Shown: piece after piece, positions 18,430 to 27,089 of the stretch | How the letters are laid out: each line of letters opens with the position of its first letter | Position numbering within the stretch: the stretch's first letter is position 1 | DNA from: Paenibacillus zeisoli | GTDB lineage: Bacteria; Bacillota; Bacilli; Paenibacillales; Paenibacillaceae | Direction of reading: 5' to 3' | DNA length: 64,000 nt | Assembly: GCF_003994465.1 (NCBI RefSeq) | Contig: NZ_RZNX01000009.1 | Location: 86,109 to 150,108, forward strand | Program-made: the position numbers and the translations under genes | The notes under the pieces: generated by a model | The model's database searches: none | Seen by the model: the letters and a program-made list of their open reading frames with translations, nothing else | What the model was told of the DNA's origin: nothing

Positions 18430-19761
18430 TCAGCTGCTCCGTCCGCCCTCCCGGCCTTGTCCGCGTCTAAGCTCCTGGTTATGCCTGATCTTGCTCTCAT
18501 TCCCCTGCTCCGTCGCTTCATAGAAGACAGTGCGCGCCAGTTCGGGCGGCAGATAGTCCTGCTTCACGTAATGACCCGGATAATCGTGCGGATACTTATA
18601 TCCGGTATGCCCCAGCTTCATGGCCCCTGAATAATGGCCGTCCCGCAGATGCAGCGGAACCTCCGCGGACTGCATGCGGTCCATCGCGCCCATGGCTTTG
18701 GAGATTGCGGTATATACCGCATTCGACTTCGGGCTCTCCACCGCGAACAGAATCGCCTGCGCAATGTTCAGCTTGGCCTCCGGCCAGCCGTTATTGCGGT
18801 AAGCGTCCAGCGCGCTGACCGCCTGCACCATGGCCTGGGGATTGGCCAGGCCAATGTCTTCACTGCTGGCTGCGATCAGCCGCCGCAGGAACACCATGGG
18901 GTCCATGCCGAGCTTCTCGACGGCATAGAGGAACCAGAAGAGCGCCGCGTCGCTGGAGCCGCGGATGCTCTTGTGGAAGGCCGACAAGACATCGTACTGT
19001 GTCGATTCGTCGGCTTTGACAATCGGACGGCGGATGGATTCCTCCGCCACGTCCAAGGTGATATGCACGCTGCCGTCCGCCTGCGGCGGGGTCGTCAGTG
19101 CAGCCAGCTCCAGCGCATTGAGCGCCCTGCGGATGTCGCCGTTAGACACCCAGGCAATGTGCTCCAGCGCTTCCTCATCCACCTGCAGCTTCATATAGCC
19201 AAGGCCCTTTTCCGAATCAGACAGCGCTCTCTTCATAGCAATCAGCGAATGTTCCTTGGTCAGCGGCTCAAGCTGGAACAGGGTCGAGCGGCTGAGCAAG
19301 GCACCGTTCACATAGTGAAACGGATTCTCCGTCGTAGCTCCAATGAAGATGATTGTGCCCTTCTCGACAGCGGGCAACAGCGCGTCCTGCCTTGAGCTGT
19401 TGAAACGGTGTACCTCGTCAAGGAATAGAATCGTCTTCGTACCATACATAGACTTGTCCGTCTGTGCCTTCTCGATAACAGCCCTAACATCCTTGACTGA
19501 AGCATCTACCGCATTCAGCCTCACAAATTCTCCCTGGGTCTGGTTCGAGATAATATGGGCTAAGGTAGTCTTCCCGCAGCCTGGAGGACCATACAGCAGA
19601 ATGGAAGAGACCTGGTCAGCCTCAATAGCTCTTCTGAGCAGCTTGCCCTGGCCTACAATATGTTCTTGACCAATATATTCATCAAGTGTGGTCGGACGCA
19701 TCCGGTCGGCCAGAAGCCGCGTTCCCGGGTCCGTTTCCCTTCCATATGAGAATAAATCCAT
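18430..19761 (-). CDS. rarA: replication-associated recombination protein A (RarA/MgsA)
   Basis: AAA+ ATPase acting at stalled replication forks. The 443-aa protein shows RPTTLDEYIGQEHIVG, Walker A LLYGPPGCGKTTLA, Walker B ILFLDEVHRFN, sensor GATTENPFHYVNGALLSRS, and the tetramerisation/SSB-binding C-terminal region (DGHYSGAMKLGHTGYKYPHD). Length and start are typical, with GGAAGTGAG before the ATG. The last about 15 residues (LRRGQGREGGRSS) are low-complexity and border the odd repeat patch, so the extreme C-terminus may be lineage-specific. Its nearest conserved neighbours are mnmA and tcdA, as in B. subtilis. Confidence 0.95.
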   Translation of the reverse strand: MDLFSYGRETDPGTRLLADRMRPTTLDEYIGQEHIVGQGKLLRRAIEADQVSSILLYGPPGCGKTTLAHIISNQTQGEFVRLNAVDASVKDVRAVIEKAQTDKSMYGTKTILFLDEVHRFNSSRQDALLPAVEKGTIIFIGATTENPFHYVNGALLSRSTLFQLEPLTKEHSLIAMKRALSDSEKGLGYMKLQVDEEALEHIAWVSNGDIRRALNALELAALTTPPQADGSVHITLDVAEESIRRPIVKADESTQYDVLSAFHKSIRGSSDAALFWFLYAVEKLGMDPMVFLRRLIAASSEDIGLANPQAMVQAVSALDAYRNNGWPEAKLNIAQAILFAVESPKSNAVYTAISKAMGAMDRMQSAEVPLHLRDGHYSGAMKLGHTGYKYPHDYPGHYVKQDYLPPELARTVFYEATEQGNESKIRHNQELRRGQGREGGRSS

Positions 19762-19775
19762 AAATGCTCACTTCC

Positions 19776-19802
19776 TTACGTAACTTGCGTGACTTGCGAG
19801 TC
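19776..19802. repeat. three 9-bp tandem units in the rarA leader
   Basis: Plus-strand TTACGTAAC, TTGCGTGAC and TTGCGAGTC lie end to end just upstream of the rarA ribosome site. No further repeats follow. Confidence 0.5.
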
Positions 19803-19961
19803 CCTATTTTCTCTATAATTTTATCATAATGCAGCCCATTTTCCGAACTGATGTTTGTTCATCAGCAGGGATAGGACACCGTAAAGAACATTTATAACTA
19901 TTCTTTCACTTTATTCCCAGCTTAGGATATGAGTTAATATAGGTGTCGGGCCGACAAAAAC

Positions 19962-20058
19962 AGCTGGGAAAGGGGGCTGATCGAATTGATCACAGTGAAC
20001 GAGGTGGCTTCCGCGTAAGCGGGAACCACAAACCGGGGGGCCGTATGGCCTCCCTTTT
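19962..20058 (+). ncRNA. structured leader or small RNA with a 10-codon ORF and terminator
   Basis: GGGGG lies 9 nt before a TTG that opens a 10-residue ORF (MITVNEVASA, 19986-20018). Its TAA stop sits in the loop of a strong hairpin (20004-20029, 10 of 11 bp including one G-T). Four to six bases later a second hairpin, GGGGGGCC/GGCCTCCC (20035-20054), is followed by TTTTGATTATT and looks like a terminator. The layout recalls a translation-controlled attenuator. I could not match it to a known riboswitch. No near-consensus promoter was found. Confidence 0.4.
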
Positions 20059-20179
20059 GATTATTACAGGCTGCAAGGTTATGGATTCCTATTTTGCTCA
20101 AACATGAAGTGTTGTTTTTACGATCGACTATAAGTTATTCTTAATATAAATTACATAACTCTGGAAAGAGGTGCTGAAA

Positions 20180-20230
20180 ATGATTCAATTGTTGTGTGCC
20201 ATCCGAAGTTTCCCGGTTGTTCAGGCATAA
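20180..20230 (+). CDS. possible 16-aa peptide ORF
   Basis: ATG preceded by AAAGAGGTG at good spacing opens MIQLLCAIRSFPVVQA and stops. Besides the ribosome site nothing supports it. It may be a leader peptide for the downstream pair at 20319-20730 or a chance ORF. Confidence 0.25.
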   Translation: MIQLLCAIRSFPVVQA

Positions 20231-20318
20231 TTACTGTCTCACTTGGATCTTAGACATACCTCACATATAAGAACCTATAACAATGATGAATTTAAAATAC
20301 GAAAGGAGGATCACGGCA

Positions 20319-20417
20319 ATGGTGACTTTTATCGCTAAGAATGACGCGGACGGACAACGATTTAAGGAGGAAATTGAACGTGAATTACAGAAACGGGAAG
20401 GATGTGCTTCCCCCTAG
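20319..20417 (+). CDS. 32-aa ORF overlapping the CD3324-family gene
   Basis: GAAAGGAGG lies 8 nt before the ATG of MVTFIAKNDADGQRF... ending REGCASP. Its last 38 bp overlap the start of the next gene in another frame, so ribosomes translating it would reach the downstream ribosome site and start. The strong ribosome site is the main support. I recognise no family. It could be a coupling peptide or a remnant. Confidence 0.4.
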   Translation: MVTFIAKNDADGQRFKEEIERELQKREGCASP

Positions 20418-20730
20418 GCTGCTGAAGGAATTGCAGCATTATATTCAGGGCGAACTCGTATATGTGCCCAAGCTGGAAAGCAAACGGGCCCCATGGGGCG
20501 AAGTCAGCGGATCACGCAAGCTGATCGCACGTCGAAATGAAGAAATCTTCAAATCGTACTGCGGTGGGCTCTCAGCAACCGAGCTGGCGTCAGCTTATCA
20601 TTTATCCATAGACAGTATTCGTAAAATCATTACCAAAATGCGCTCAGCAGCCAGACATTCGGAACAGAAACAGGCTGTGAATGGCGGGTTCAGCAGTGCC
20701 GGAACGCTGAATTCCTCTTACCGTTCCTGA
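20380..20730 (+). CDS. CD3324 family protein (putative helix-turn-helix regulator)
   Basis: 116-aa protein starting at a GTG with TAAGGAGG upstream. NYRNGKDVLPPRLLKELQHYIQGELVYVPK at the N-terminus and RKLIARRNEEIFKSYCGGLS followed by ATELASAYHLSIDSIRKI are typical of the CD3324 family. The second half is a Mor/resolvase-like helix-turn-helix (about residues 55-85). Members are thought to be DNA-binding but no role is established. The C-terminal about 30 residues are low complexity (SSAGTLNSSYRS). The coding frame remains open upstream to 20341 without a ribosome site. Confidence 0.8.
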   Translation: MNYRNGKDVLPPRLLKELQHYIQGELVYVPKLESKRAPWGEVSGSRKLIARRNEEIFKSYCGGLSATELASAYHLSIDSIRKIITKMRSAARHSEQKQAVNGGFSSAGTLNSSYRS

Positions 20731-20742
20731 GCCATGAAGCAA

Positions 20743-20799
20743 TATAATAAAGGGCCTTCCTTAAGGGATGTTATCCTACATCCTCTGGGGAAGGCCCTT
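20743..20799. terminator. shared terminator between the CD3324-family gene and helD
   Basis: Perfect 11-bp stem AAGGGCCTTCC/GGAAGGCCCTT with an inner weak hairpin. On the minus strand it is followed by TTTATTATATT, so it serves helD better than the plus-strand gene. Confidence 0.7.
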
Positions 20800-20806
20800 A
20801 CTTCAT

Positions 20807-22954
20807 CTACTTCTCCGGCCACACAGTAACCGCGATTTCAGGGTCATTTGCTGTAACATAAGCAGGCAGAGTCTCTCCGGCCAGCAGCCATAACTCATGC
20901 AGCGCCCGGGTCGAGCCTACATACAGCAGCTTGGCGTCCCGCTCTCCATAATGATCTTCATCGACATCGGTTACGATGACCGCATCGAACTCCAGCCCTT
21001 TGGACAGATATACAGGAAGTACAGATATTCCTCCCTCGTACTCACTTTTTCGGCCGTCAATCAAGTTCAGTTCGTACCCTAGCCCACTGAGTTCAGCATG
21101 AAGCTGCTGCGCATCGCCTAAATTCCGGGTGAGCAATGCGGCCGTCCTATAAGGTCCGTCTTGGATTCGGTCCAAGGCTTTTCTAATTGTAGAGAGGCGT
21201 TCAGCTCCTGCAGCCTGGATAATCCGAACCGGTTCCGCACTCCGGAATACAGGTACAGCCAGAAGATCGGTTCCTACGCCATGTCTCAAGATATCATTTG
21301 CAAAAGTGATAATCTCCATCGTGGACCTGTAGCTCCGGGTAAGCGCGAAATAGGCCGTCTCATCCGGCTTGAACAGCACCTGCATCTCGGCCCATTCCCG
21401 AATGCCTTTGTAATAGTGGATACCCTGTGATAAATCGCCAAGGATCGTAAAGGAATGACCTTTGCAGAACCGGTCCAGTACCGCGATCTGGAAAGGAGAA
21501 AAGTCCTGGGCTTCATCGATCACAACATGGTCGAACCGAAGGTTTCCATCAATCTCATCCACGCGGGTGAACAGATACAGAAGTGCTGGGAGATCCTCTT
21601 CCTTGATCACATTCTTCTTGAGATTGGCCTGCGTCATTTTGAGAATGGATTTAGGTATCTCAGCTACGATATCTTCAAACTTAAGACCCTGCATTTTCTT
21701 GACTCCCATAAAAGCTTTATACAGGGCCAGCGGAGAGAGATCCGGCCATTTCTTGGCGTAAGCCTTCTCTCTTTGGGAAGCTTTGGACTTACGTTCCTTG
21801 AGCGCTGCTGCTGATGGGGACTTCTTCAGCTCCATCTCGACCCAGCGGTGAATACGGGCAAGCACCCGGTCTTTACGCCTTGCTATAGGGTAAGGCTTAT
21901 ATTCTTGTTCGTACCATTCCCTAATCGTTCTTAATGGAAGCTTCGCACCATCCCAAGGCATGAAATCCTCTTCAGGAAGACAAGCTGATTCCAGCTGCTC
22001 CACGAACCGGTCAAGTTGATCTCGAAATAAAAGAGAACCTTTAAACCTTCCTGGAAGCTCGCTATCATCCAACCTGCTCTTCACGGTATGATCGAACCAC
22101 TCCGTCAAAGCTTCAGGCCCGTCACTCGGAGCTTCATCCAGACCCAGTACCTTGGAAGCCCAATCACTGAATGTATTCTGCTGGATGTCTCCCACTCCAA
22201 GCTCAGGAAGCACTTCGGAAATGTAATTGATGAACATGCGGTTAGGCGCAAAAATAATCATTTTCTCCGCGGAAATCTGCTCTTTGTATTGGTACAGCAG
22301 GTAAGCCAGCCGATGGAGAGCAACAGTCGTCTTCCCGCTCCCTGCCACACCCTGGATGATCAGCGCGCTGTTCCTGCCCGCACGAATAATCTGATCCTGC
22401 TCAGCCTGAATTGTGGAGACAATGTCCCTAAGCTTATTGTCCTTGTTCTCTCCCAGCCGATAGAGCAGGAATTCATCCGACACAGCAGGTCCTTCTTCTT
22501 CCGAGTTAAACGTATCGACCACCCGTTCAAGGATCTGCTTGCGAATCACGATGTTGCGCTTCAGGTAGACGAGTCCTTCGATCAGCCCTTCCGGCGCCTC
22601 ATAAGAGGCCGAATCCCCCCCGGTAAAAGAATAGAACAAGCTGGCTACCGGAGCTCGCCAGTCAATGACCATGGGCTGTGCGGTATCTCCGCCTACGCCT
22701 ACCTTACCTATGTACAGGGGGGTCCTTGTTCCGCCCTGCTCTTCGAAATCAAGCCTTCCGAAATACGGCTCCTGCCCCGACTGGGCCAGCTGTCTTCGCT
22801 GAGTATCCCGCCCCGCTTCCAGCACCTGCTCGGTATAGTCATGTCCCGTATACATAGGGATGCCGCGCAATCTATTCAGTTCCTTGTCTATCGTGTCCAA
22901 GGTGCGGTCCAGCCGCGCCTTCTCTTCTTGATAGGCACTTTGAAAATCTTCCAT
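20807..22954 (-). CDS. helD: UvrD/Rep-family helicase HelD (RNA polymerase recycling factor)
   Basis: 715-aa superfamily 1 NTPase. N-terminal coiled coil (MEDFQSAYQEEKARLDRTLD), Walker A GVAGSGKTTVALHR at 202-215, Walker B HVVIDEAQDFSPFQ near 480, arginine-finger region LTRSYRSTMEI, and C-terminal motif YLSKGLEFDAVIV. In B. subtilis HelD removes stalled RNA polymerase from DNA and recycles it. The length and the N-terminal coiled coil separate it from UvrD/PcrA. AGGAGG precedes the ATG, and an extended -10 (TGGTATACT) lies just upstream. It is not at this location in B. subtilis. Confidence 0.9.
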   Translation of the reverse strand: MEDFQSAYQEEKARLDRTLDTIDKELNRLRGIPMYTGHDYTEQVLEAGRDTQRRQLAQSGQEPYFGRLDFEEQGGTRTPLYIGKVGVGGDTAQPMVIDWRAPVASLFYSFTGGDSASYEAPEGLIEGLVYLKRNIVIRKQILERVVDTFNSEEEGPAVSDEFLLYRLGENKDNKLRDIVSTIQAEQDQIIRAGRNSALIIQGVAGSGKTTVALHRLAYLLYQYKEQISAEKMIIFAPNRMFINYISEVLPELGVGDIQQNTFSDWASKVLGLDEAPSDGPEALTEWFDHTVKSRLDDSELPGRFKGSLLFRDQLDRFVEQLESACLPEEDFMPWDGAKLPLRTIREWYEQEYKPYPIARRKDRVLARIHRWVEMELKKSPSAAALKERKSKASQREKAYAKKWPDLSPLALYKAFMGVKKMQGLKFEDIVAEIPKSILKMTQANLKKNVIKEEDLPALLYLFTRVDEIDGNLRFDHVVIDEAQDFSPFQIAVLDRFCKGHSFTILGDLSQGIHYYKGIREWAEMQVLFKPDETAYFALTRSYRSTMEIITFANDILRHGVGTDLLAVPVFRSAEPVRIIQAAGAERLSTIRKALDRIQDGPYRTAALLTRNLGDAQQLHAELSGLGYELNLIDGRKSEYEGGISVLPVYLSKGLEFDAVIVTDVDEDHYGERDAKLLYVGSTRALHELWLLAGETLPAYVTANDPEIAVTVWPEK

Positions 22955-23055
22955 TTCAGTTACCTCCTAAGATAAATTTTGTAAAAAAGGAGTTTAAGTA
23001 TACCACTCAGCCCACGAAAAAGCGATCATGAACAAGCCTTTGGCGAAAAGTGAAA

Positions 23056-23098
23056 TGAAAAACAACCGCCCCCCGGATATGTCCAGGGGAACGGTCGT
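23056..23098 (-). terminator. terminator after the YdeI-like gene
   Basis: Minus-strand stem CGACCGTTCCCCTGG with CCGGGGGGCGGTTG, then TTTTTC. Confidence 0.8.
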
Positions 23099-23128
23099 CC
23101 CAATTTCAGCCTGCTAAATTCAACTTAT

Positions 23129-23779
23129 TTAGGGCCTTTTCTGGCCCTGTGTTAATTTCTCAATGGTCTTGCGAACTCTCGCATCACGCGTCTCTGGCCG
23201 CTTTGCCTCCTCAATCCACTGAATATAAGCTTTGCGATGTGAAGGAGCAAGGCCAGCAAAAAATGCAGCGGCCTGAGCAGATTGATCCAGCAGCGTTAGT
23301 AAATCAGCCGGGATGATCTCAGGTCCCGGTGAAGCTTTGTCCACCTTCTGCACCGGAGTTCCAACATTCCGTTTCTTTCTCGGTGCGGAGCTTCCAGCTC
23401 CCACGGGACGATAACGCATGGCTGACCACTTGTCATCAATCGCAATGAGCGAGACGCCCTCGTATCCCAAATCTTGGACCGTGTCCCAGCCCTTGTCCCG
23501 GTTCAGGTCTGTTCCCGCTTTAGCTCCGCCTTTCGGGTAACAGAACCAGAGCAGTCCGTCATCTTTGATCGCGCGAATTGCGGTGGGTGCAAGCTCATCC
23601 ACTTCTTGGACAGAGTGAACAAAGACCTGAACAAAGTCACAGCTTTGTGCCTTTAGTTCTGCATACTCTGTAACTTGATTATTCAGTTCTAAATCCTGCA
23701 GGTAGCCATCAGGCGGGTTAAGTATGAGCAGCTCTCCCTGTGCGGGTAACCTCAGCTTGCGCGCAAGTGGTTCATTCAT
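23129..23779 (-). CDS. YdeI/OmpD-associated family protein with DUF3052-like N-terminus
   Basis: 216-aa cytoplasmic protein in two parts. The N-terminal half (GELLILNPPDGYLQDLEL, LLWFCYPKGGAKAGTDLNRD, SAMRYRP) resembles the DUF3052 fold. The C-terminal half has AFFAGLAPSHRKAYIQWIEE and AKRPETRDARVRKTIEKL, the signature of the YdeI 'bacteriocin-protection' family, in which the central Arg/Lys-rich helix is conserved. Molecular function is unknown. The ATG is 3 bp past the tcdA stop with AGGAAAT as ribosome site, so the two are probably co-transcribed. Confidence 0.82.
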   Translation of the reverse strand: MNEPLARKLRLPAQGELLILNPPDGYLQDLELNNQVTEYAELKAQSCDFVQVFVHSVQEVDELAPTAIRAIKDDGLLWFCYPKGGAKAGTDLNRDKGWDTVQDLGYEGVSLIAIDDKWSAMRYRPVGAGSSAPRKKRNVGTPVQKVDKASPGPEIIPADLLTLLDQSAQAAAFFAGLAPSHRKAYIQWIEEAKRPETRDARVRKTIEKLTQGQKRP

Positions 23780-23782
23780 CGC

Positions 23783-24532
23783 TTATTTCCTGCCTGTCTC
23801 CAACATTTCCCGAACCGCTACACTAGTCATAATTAGTCCAACCACTGGCGGAACAAACGAGATGCTGGCAGGCGGCTGCTTGGCTTTGCGGCGATCCGGC
23901 GCATTCTCAGGGACTATTCGCTCAATCACATCTCCCCGAGGTTTTACCGGAGGTTCTGTGGAGAACACTACCTTAACGCCTTTCTTGATGCCGATCTCGC
24001 GCAGCTTGCCGCGAATAACTCGGGCCATCGGATCCATATGGGTCTTCGAAATATCCGCAACCTGGAACTTCGTCGGGTCCATCCGGTTAGCCGCGCCCAT
24101 GCTTGAGATGATCGGAATACCGCGCTCGCGGCACTCCTTGATCAAATGGATTTTATAAATAATCGTGTCCGAAGCGTCAAGCACATAATCCAACTTGTAT
24201 TTGAACAGCTCTTCGTACGTCTCTTCCGTGTAAAACATATTGAGCGCTACCGTCTCACATTCCGGATTAATCAGCTTAACGCGCTCACACATCAAATCCA
24301 CCTTGCTTTGGCCCACCGTAGTGGTCAGTGCATGAATCTGACGGTTCACGTTCGTGATGTCTACGACATCCTTATCGATTAGAATGATCCGTCCTACCCC
24401 CGCCCGAGCCAGCGACTCGACAGCGATCGAACCTACGCCCCCGATACCCAGAACAGCAACTGTACTGTTCTTCAGAATCTCTAAGCCCTCCGGACCGATT
24501 GCCAGCTCTGTTCGTGAAAATTGATTAAGCAT
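23783..24532 (-). CDS. tcdA: tRNA threonylcarbamoyladenosine dehydratase TcdA (YrvM)
   Basis: E1-like ATP-dependent enzyme that cyclises t6A37 of tRNAs to ct6A. The 249-aa protein shows SRTELAIGPEGLEILK, the nucleotide-binding GIGGVGSIAVESLARAGVG, DKDVVDITNVNRQ, and the conserved DASDTIIYK and GAANRMDPTKF. A C-terminal hydrophobic segment (FVPPVVGLIMTSVAVRE) is typical. In B. subtilis the orthologue lies next to aspS; here a 9-kb maltodextrin locus separates them. Confidence 0.94.
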   Translation of the reverse strand: MLNQFSRTELAIGPEGLEILKNSTVAVLGIGGVGSIAVESLARAGVGRIILIDKDVVDITNVNRQIHALTTTVGQSKVDLMCERVKLINPECETVALNMFYTEETYEELFKYKLDYVLDASDTIIYKIHLIKECRERGIPIISSMGAANRMDPTKFQVADISKTHMDPMARVIRGKLREIGIKKGVKVVFSTEPPVKPRGDVIERIVPENAPDRRKAKQPPASISFVPPVVGLIMTSVAVREMLETGRK

Positions 24533-24598
24533 GTATCTTCAACCCCCCATATACATTGGACCCATTACTCCTTCCGGAAAATGAATCATGGCAGGGTA

Positions 24599-27064
24599 TC
24601 ATCCTAAGACAGAGACCTTTACTCCGTGCCCGGCCATTAACGGCACTTTAACAAACAGATGATTGCCCTGTCTGTCATAATACCATCCCGCCGTCTGCAC
24701 CTCAAGATGCGAGAGACTCCGTGCCTCGTTCAATCCTTCGATCTTCTCTGGAATGAAGGATAATTGATGAATGGTGAACAATATCTCCCGTTCATTCCCT
24801 GAGCCCGAGATAGCCGCATAATCGTAACCTGCGCTGATCTCCATCACACCGTTACTTTCCAGAAAATCAACCTTCAGGCGGCTGAATTCGCCTGCCTCAT
24901 ATGCGTGTGTGATCCCATCATCTTCGTACAGTGTATATTCCCCCGTAACCGATTGCCCGGGATCAGTCCCAATTCCCTTACCATAGATATGAACATTTAG
25001 ATTTGTCCAAACCGCCCCTTCGGTATGCTGTAATCCGCTCGTCATCGGAATGACCGCACCGGATTTCACGAAGAGTGGAATTCTGTCTATTGCAGCGTGT
25101 GCTAAATGGTGGTAGCCTCCCTCGTGTCTGGACCCAGTCCAGTAATCGTACCAAACCCCTTCCGGCAAATAGACGGACCGGTGTTCTGCCCCTGGTCTGC
25201 AGATCGGGGCAACAAGCAATTGACCTCCAAGCAGGAATTGATCTGATAGGTTGAACGTCTGTCTGTCCTGCGGATATTCAAGCACCAGAGGCCGCATGAC
25301 CGGGAGTCCGGTCTCGGCTGCTTCATGGAACAAGGTGTACATGTAAGGAAGCAAAGAATATCTCAGTTCGATAAATTTCCGGCAAATTTCCTCTACCTGC
25401 TCACCGAAAGACCAAGGCTCCTGTTTTCTCGATTCAATAGCGCTATGATTCCGGAAGAAGGGGGTAAATGCCCCCAGCTGTGTCCATCTGACCAGCAGCT
25501 CTCCCGAAGCATGATGCATAAATCCTCCGACATCCGCCCCACAAAAGGCGACACCTGATAACCCCAAATTCATTCCCATCGCCATGAACATCTCCATGTG
25601 CTGCCAATAGCTGCGATTATCCCCGGTCCACACGGCTGCATATCGCTGAATTCCGGCGTATCCCGCACGTGTCAAGACAAAGGACCTCTCACCCTGCAGC
25701 AGTGTATCCAGACCTTCCTTCGTCGCCTTACACATGAGCATTCCGTATAGATTGTGTAATTCTCCGTGAGTTCTCGGCTGGCCGTTGTTCCCGTGAAGAA
25801 CTTCTTCATCCATGGTCTTCGTCGGAGAATTAAAGACACTTGGCTCATTCATGTCATTCCAGATCCCGCTGATCCCATGATCCACGTAGAACTGGTGCAG
25901 AGCCCCCCACCATTCCCGGGTGCGCTCTTCTGTAAAATCTGGGAACATACTTGGACCCGGCCACACATGACCACGATACAATTCTCCGTCCGGAAGCTGG
26001 CAGAAGTGCCGCTCCGCTACCCCTTCTTCATATACCTTATAGCCTTCATCTATCTTGACACCGGGATTGACGACCGGAACAACACGCAGCCCCATTTGCG
26101 CAAGCTCGTTCATCATCCCTTCTGGATCAGGGAACTGCTCGGGATCAAATGAGAATACTTTGTAATTATCCATATAGTGGATATCCAGATAGATGACATC
26201 ACACGGAATCTCCTTTGCCCGGAACGTTCTGGCCAGCTCAAGCACTTCGTCCTGATTCATGTAGCTGAATCTGGACTGCTGGTAGCCCAGCGACCACAGT
26301 GGAGGTATTTGCATTCGTCCCGTCAAGGCGGTATAAGAACTCACTACCTCGCGGAGACCCTCGCCCGCAATAATATATAAGTCCATCTCGCCATCTATCG
26401 TCTCTACGTCGTAGTTATCGCCGGACTCCCGCATATCGACCGTCATTCTTCCGGGATGATCGATGAACAGACCCAGCGAGCTCTGCCCGGTATGATGGAT
26501 CAGCAGCGGAATCGACTGATAAAGTGATTCCATGTCCGGCACATGCGGATCAAGGATATCCGAGTTCCACATCGTATAGCGGTCACCACGCTTGTTCAAA
26601 TACCCCGTCGTTTCTCCCAGCCCGAAGATGGCAGCTTCCTCCTTCATACCTCCCCGGCAGCGCAGACGTGATTCAGTATAACTGAATGAATAGTTTCCGC
26701 AGTCCAGATCTGATCCGTGCCTAATCTGAATAGATAACGTCTCTTTATCCAGGACCACATGAAATTCCCCTGTACGAATAATCAATTCCCGCTGATGATC
26801 CTTAATATCAAAGCCTTCCAGTGAACGCTGCGGAAGCAGCGCCTGAGACGGGACCATTTGAGCCGAATCTCCATGCAGCGAACAGGCCACTCTCAGTACT
26901 TGAGGCGAGACTCTCCAGAAGCTGAGATTCCCTCCTTTTCCACAGACCGTAAAACTCGCACCCGATTCATGAGAACTGCTGCCGGTCATGGGACCCAGAC
27001 TCCGGTATGCCTGTGTATCCTCTATTCCGATTTGATCCGGATGAATTTCCTCACTGGTGTGCAT
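24599..27064 (-). CDS. GH31 family alpha-glucosidase
   Basis: 821-aa glycoside hydrolase releasing glucose from alpha-glucosides. Family 31 catalytic motifs are visible: the nucleophile region SGIWNDMNEPSVF, the acid/base region GVAFCGADVGGFMHH, and QSRFSYMNQDEV near the barrel entry. N- and C-terminal beta domains flank the barrel. It lacks a signal peptide, so it acts on sugars taken up by the neighbouring transporter. The ATG at 27064 was chosen because GGAG sits 6 nt before it; a GTG four codons earlier overlaps AAGGAG. It is the last gene of the malE-F-G-GH13-GH31 run. Confidence 0.92.
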   Translation of the reverse strand: MHTSEEIHPDQIGIEDTQAYRSLGPMTGSSSHESGASFTVCGKGGNLSFWRVSPQVLRVACSLHGDSAQMVPSQALLPQRSLEGFDIKDHQRELIIRTGEFHVVLDKETLSIQIRHGSDLDCGNYSFSYTESRLRCRGGMKEEAAIFGLGETTGYLNKRGDRYTMWNSDILDPHVPDMESLYQSIPLLIHHTGQSSLGLFIDHPGRMTVDMRESGDNYDVETIDGEMDLYIIAGEGLREVVSSYTALTGRMQIPPLWSLGYQQSRFSYMNQDEVLELARTFRAKEIPCDVIYLDIHYMDNYKVFSFDPEQFPDPEGMMNELAQMGLRVVPVVNPGVKIDEGYKVYEEGVAERHFCQLPDGELYRGHVWPGPSMFPDFTEERTREWWGALHQFYVDHGISGIWNDMNEPSVFNSPTKTMDEEVLHGNNGQPRTHGELHNLYGMLMCKATKEGLDTLLQGERSFVLTRAGYAGIQRYAAVWTGDNRSYWQHMEMFMAMGMNLGLSGVAFCGADVGGFMHHASGELLVRWTQLGAFTPFFRNHSAIESRKQEPWSFGEQVEEICRKFIELRYSLLPYMYTLFHEAAETGLPVMRPLVLEYPQDRQTFNLSDQFLLGGQLLVAPICRPGAEHRSVYLPEGVWYDYWTGSRHEGGYHHLAHAAIDRIPLFVKSGAVIPMTSGLQHTEGAVWTNLNVHIYGKGIGTDPGQSVTGEYTLYEDDGITHAYEAGEFSRLKVDFLESNGVMEISAGYDYAAISGSGNEREILFTIHQLSFIPEKIEGLNEARSLSHLEVQTAGWYYDRQGNHLFVKVPLMAGHGVKVSVLG

Positions 27065-27089
27065 GCGCCTCTCCACTCTCCTTATTTGT

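Noticed and set aside
18128..18470. Two overlapping reading frames of 90 and 66 codons in the repeat patch
   Set aside because: Translations are low complexity (RFGQMFRRSG style) with no start signal; the patch is better read as non-coding repeats.
18634..19395. Plus-strand reading frame of 253 codons opposite rarA
   Set aside because: Arises from the higher GC content of rarA here; Arg/His-rich, no family match, no ribosome site.
19962..20058. 6S RNA, cyclic-dinucleotide, ZTP, or FMN riboswitch
   Set aside because: Conserved cores of these RNAs, as I know them, are not present; the element is too short for 6S RNA and ends in a normal terminator.
22088..22975. Plus-strand reading frame of 295 codons opposite helD
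   Set aside because: Antisense shadow of a conserved helicase; no start signal and no recognisable domain.
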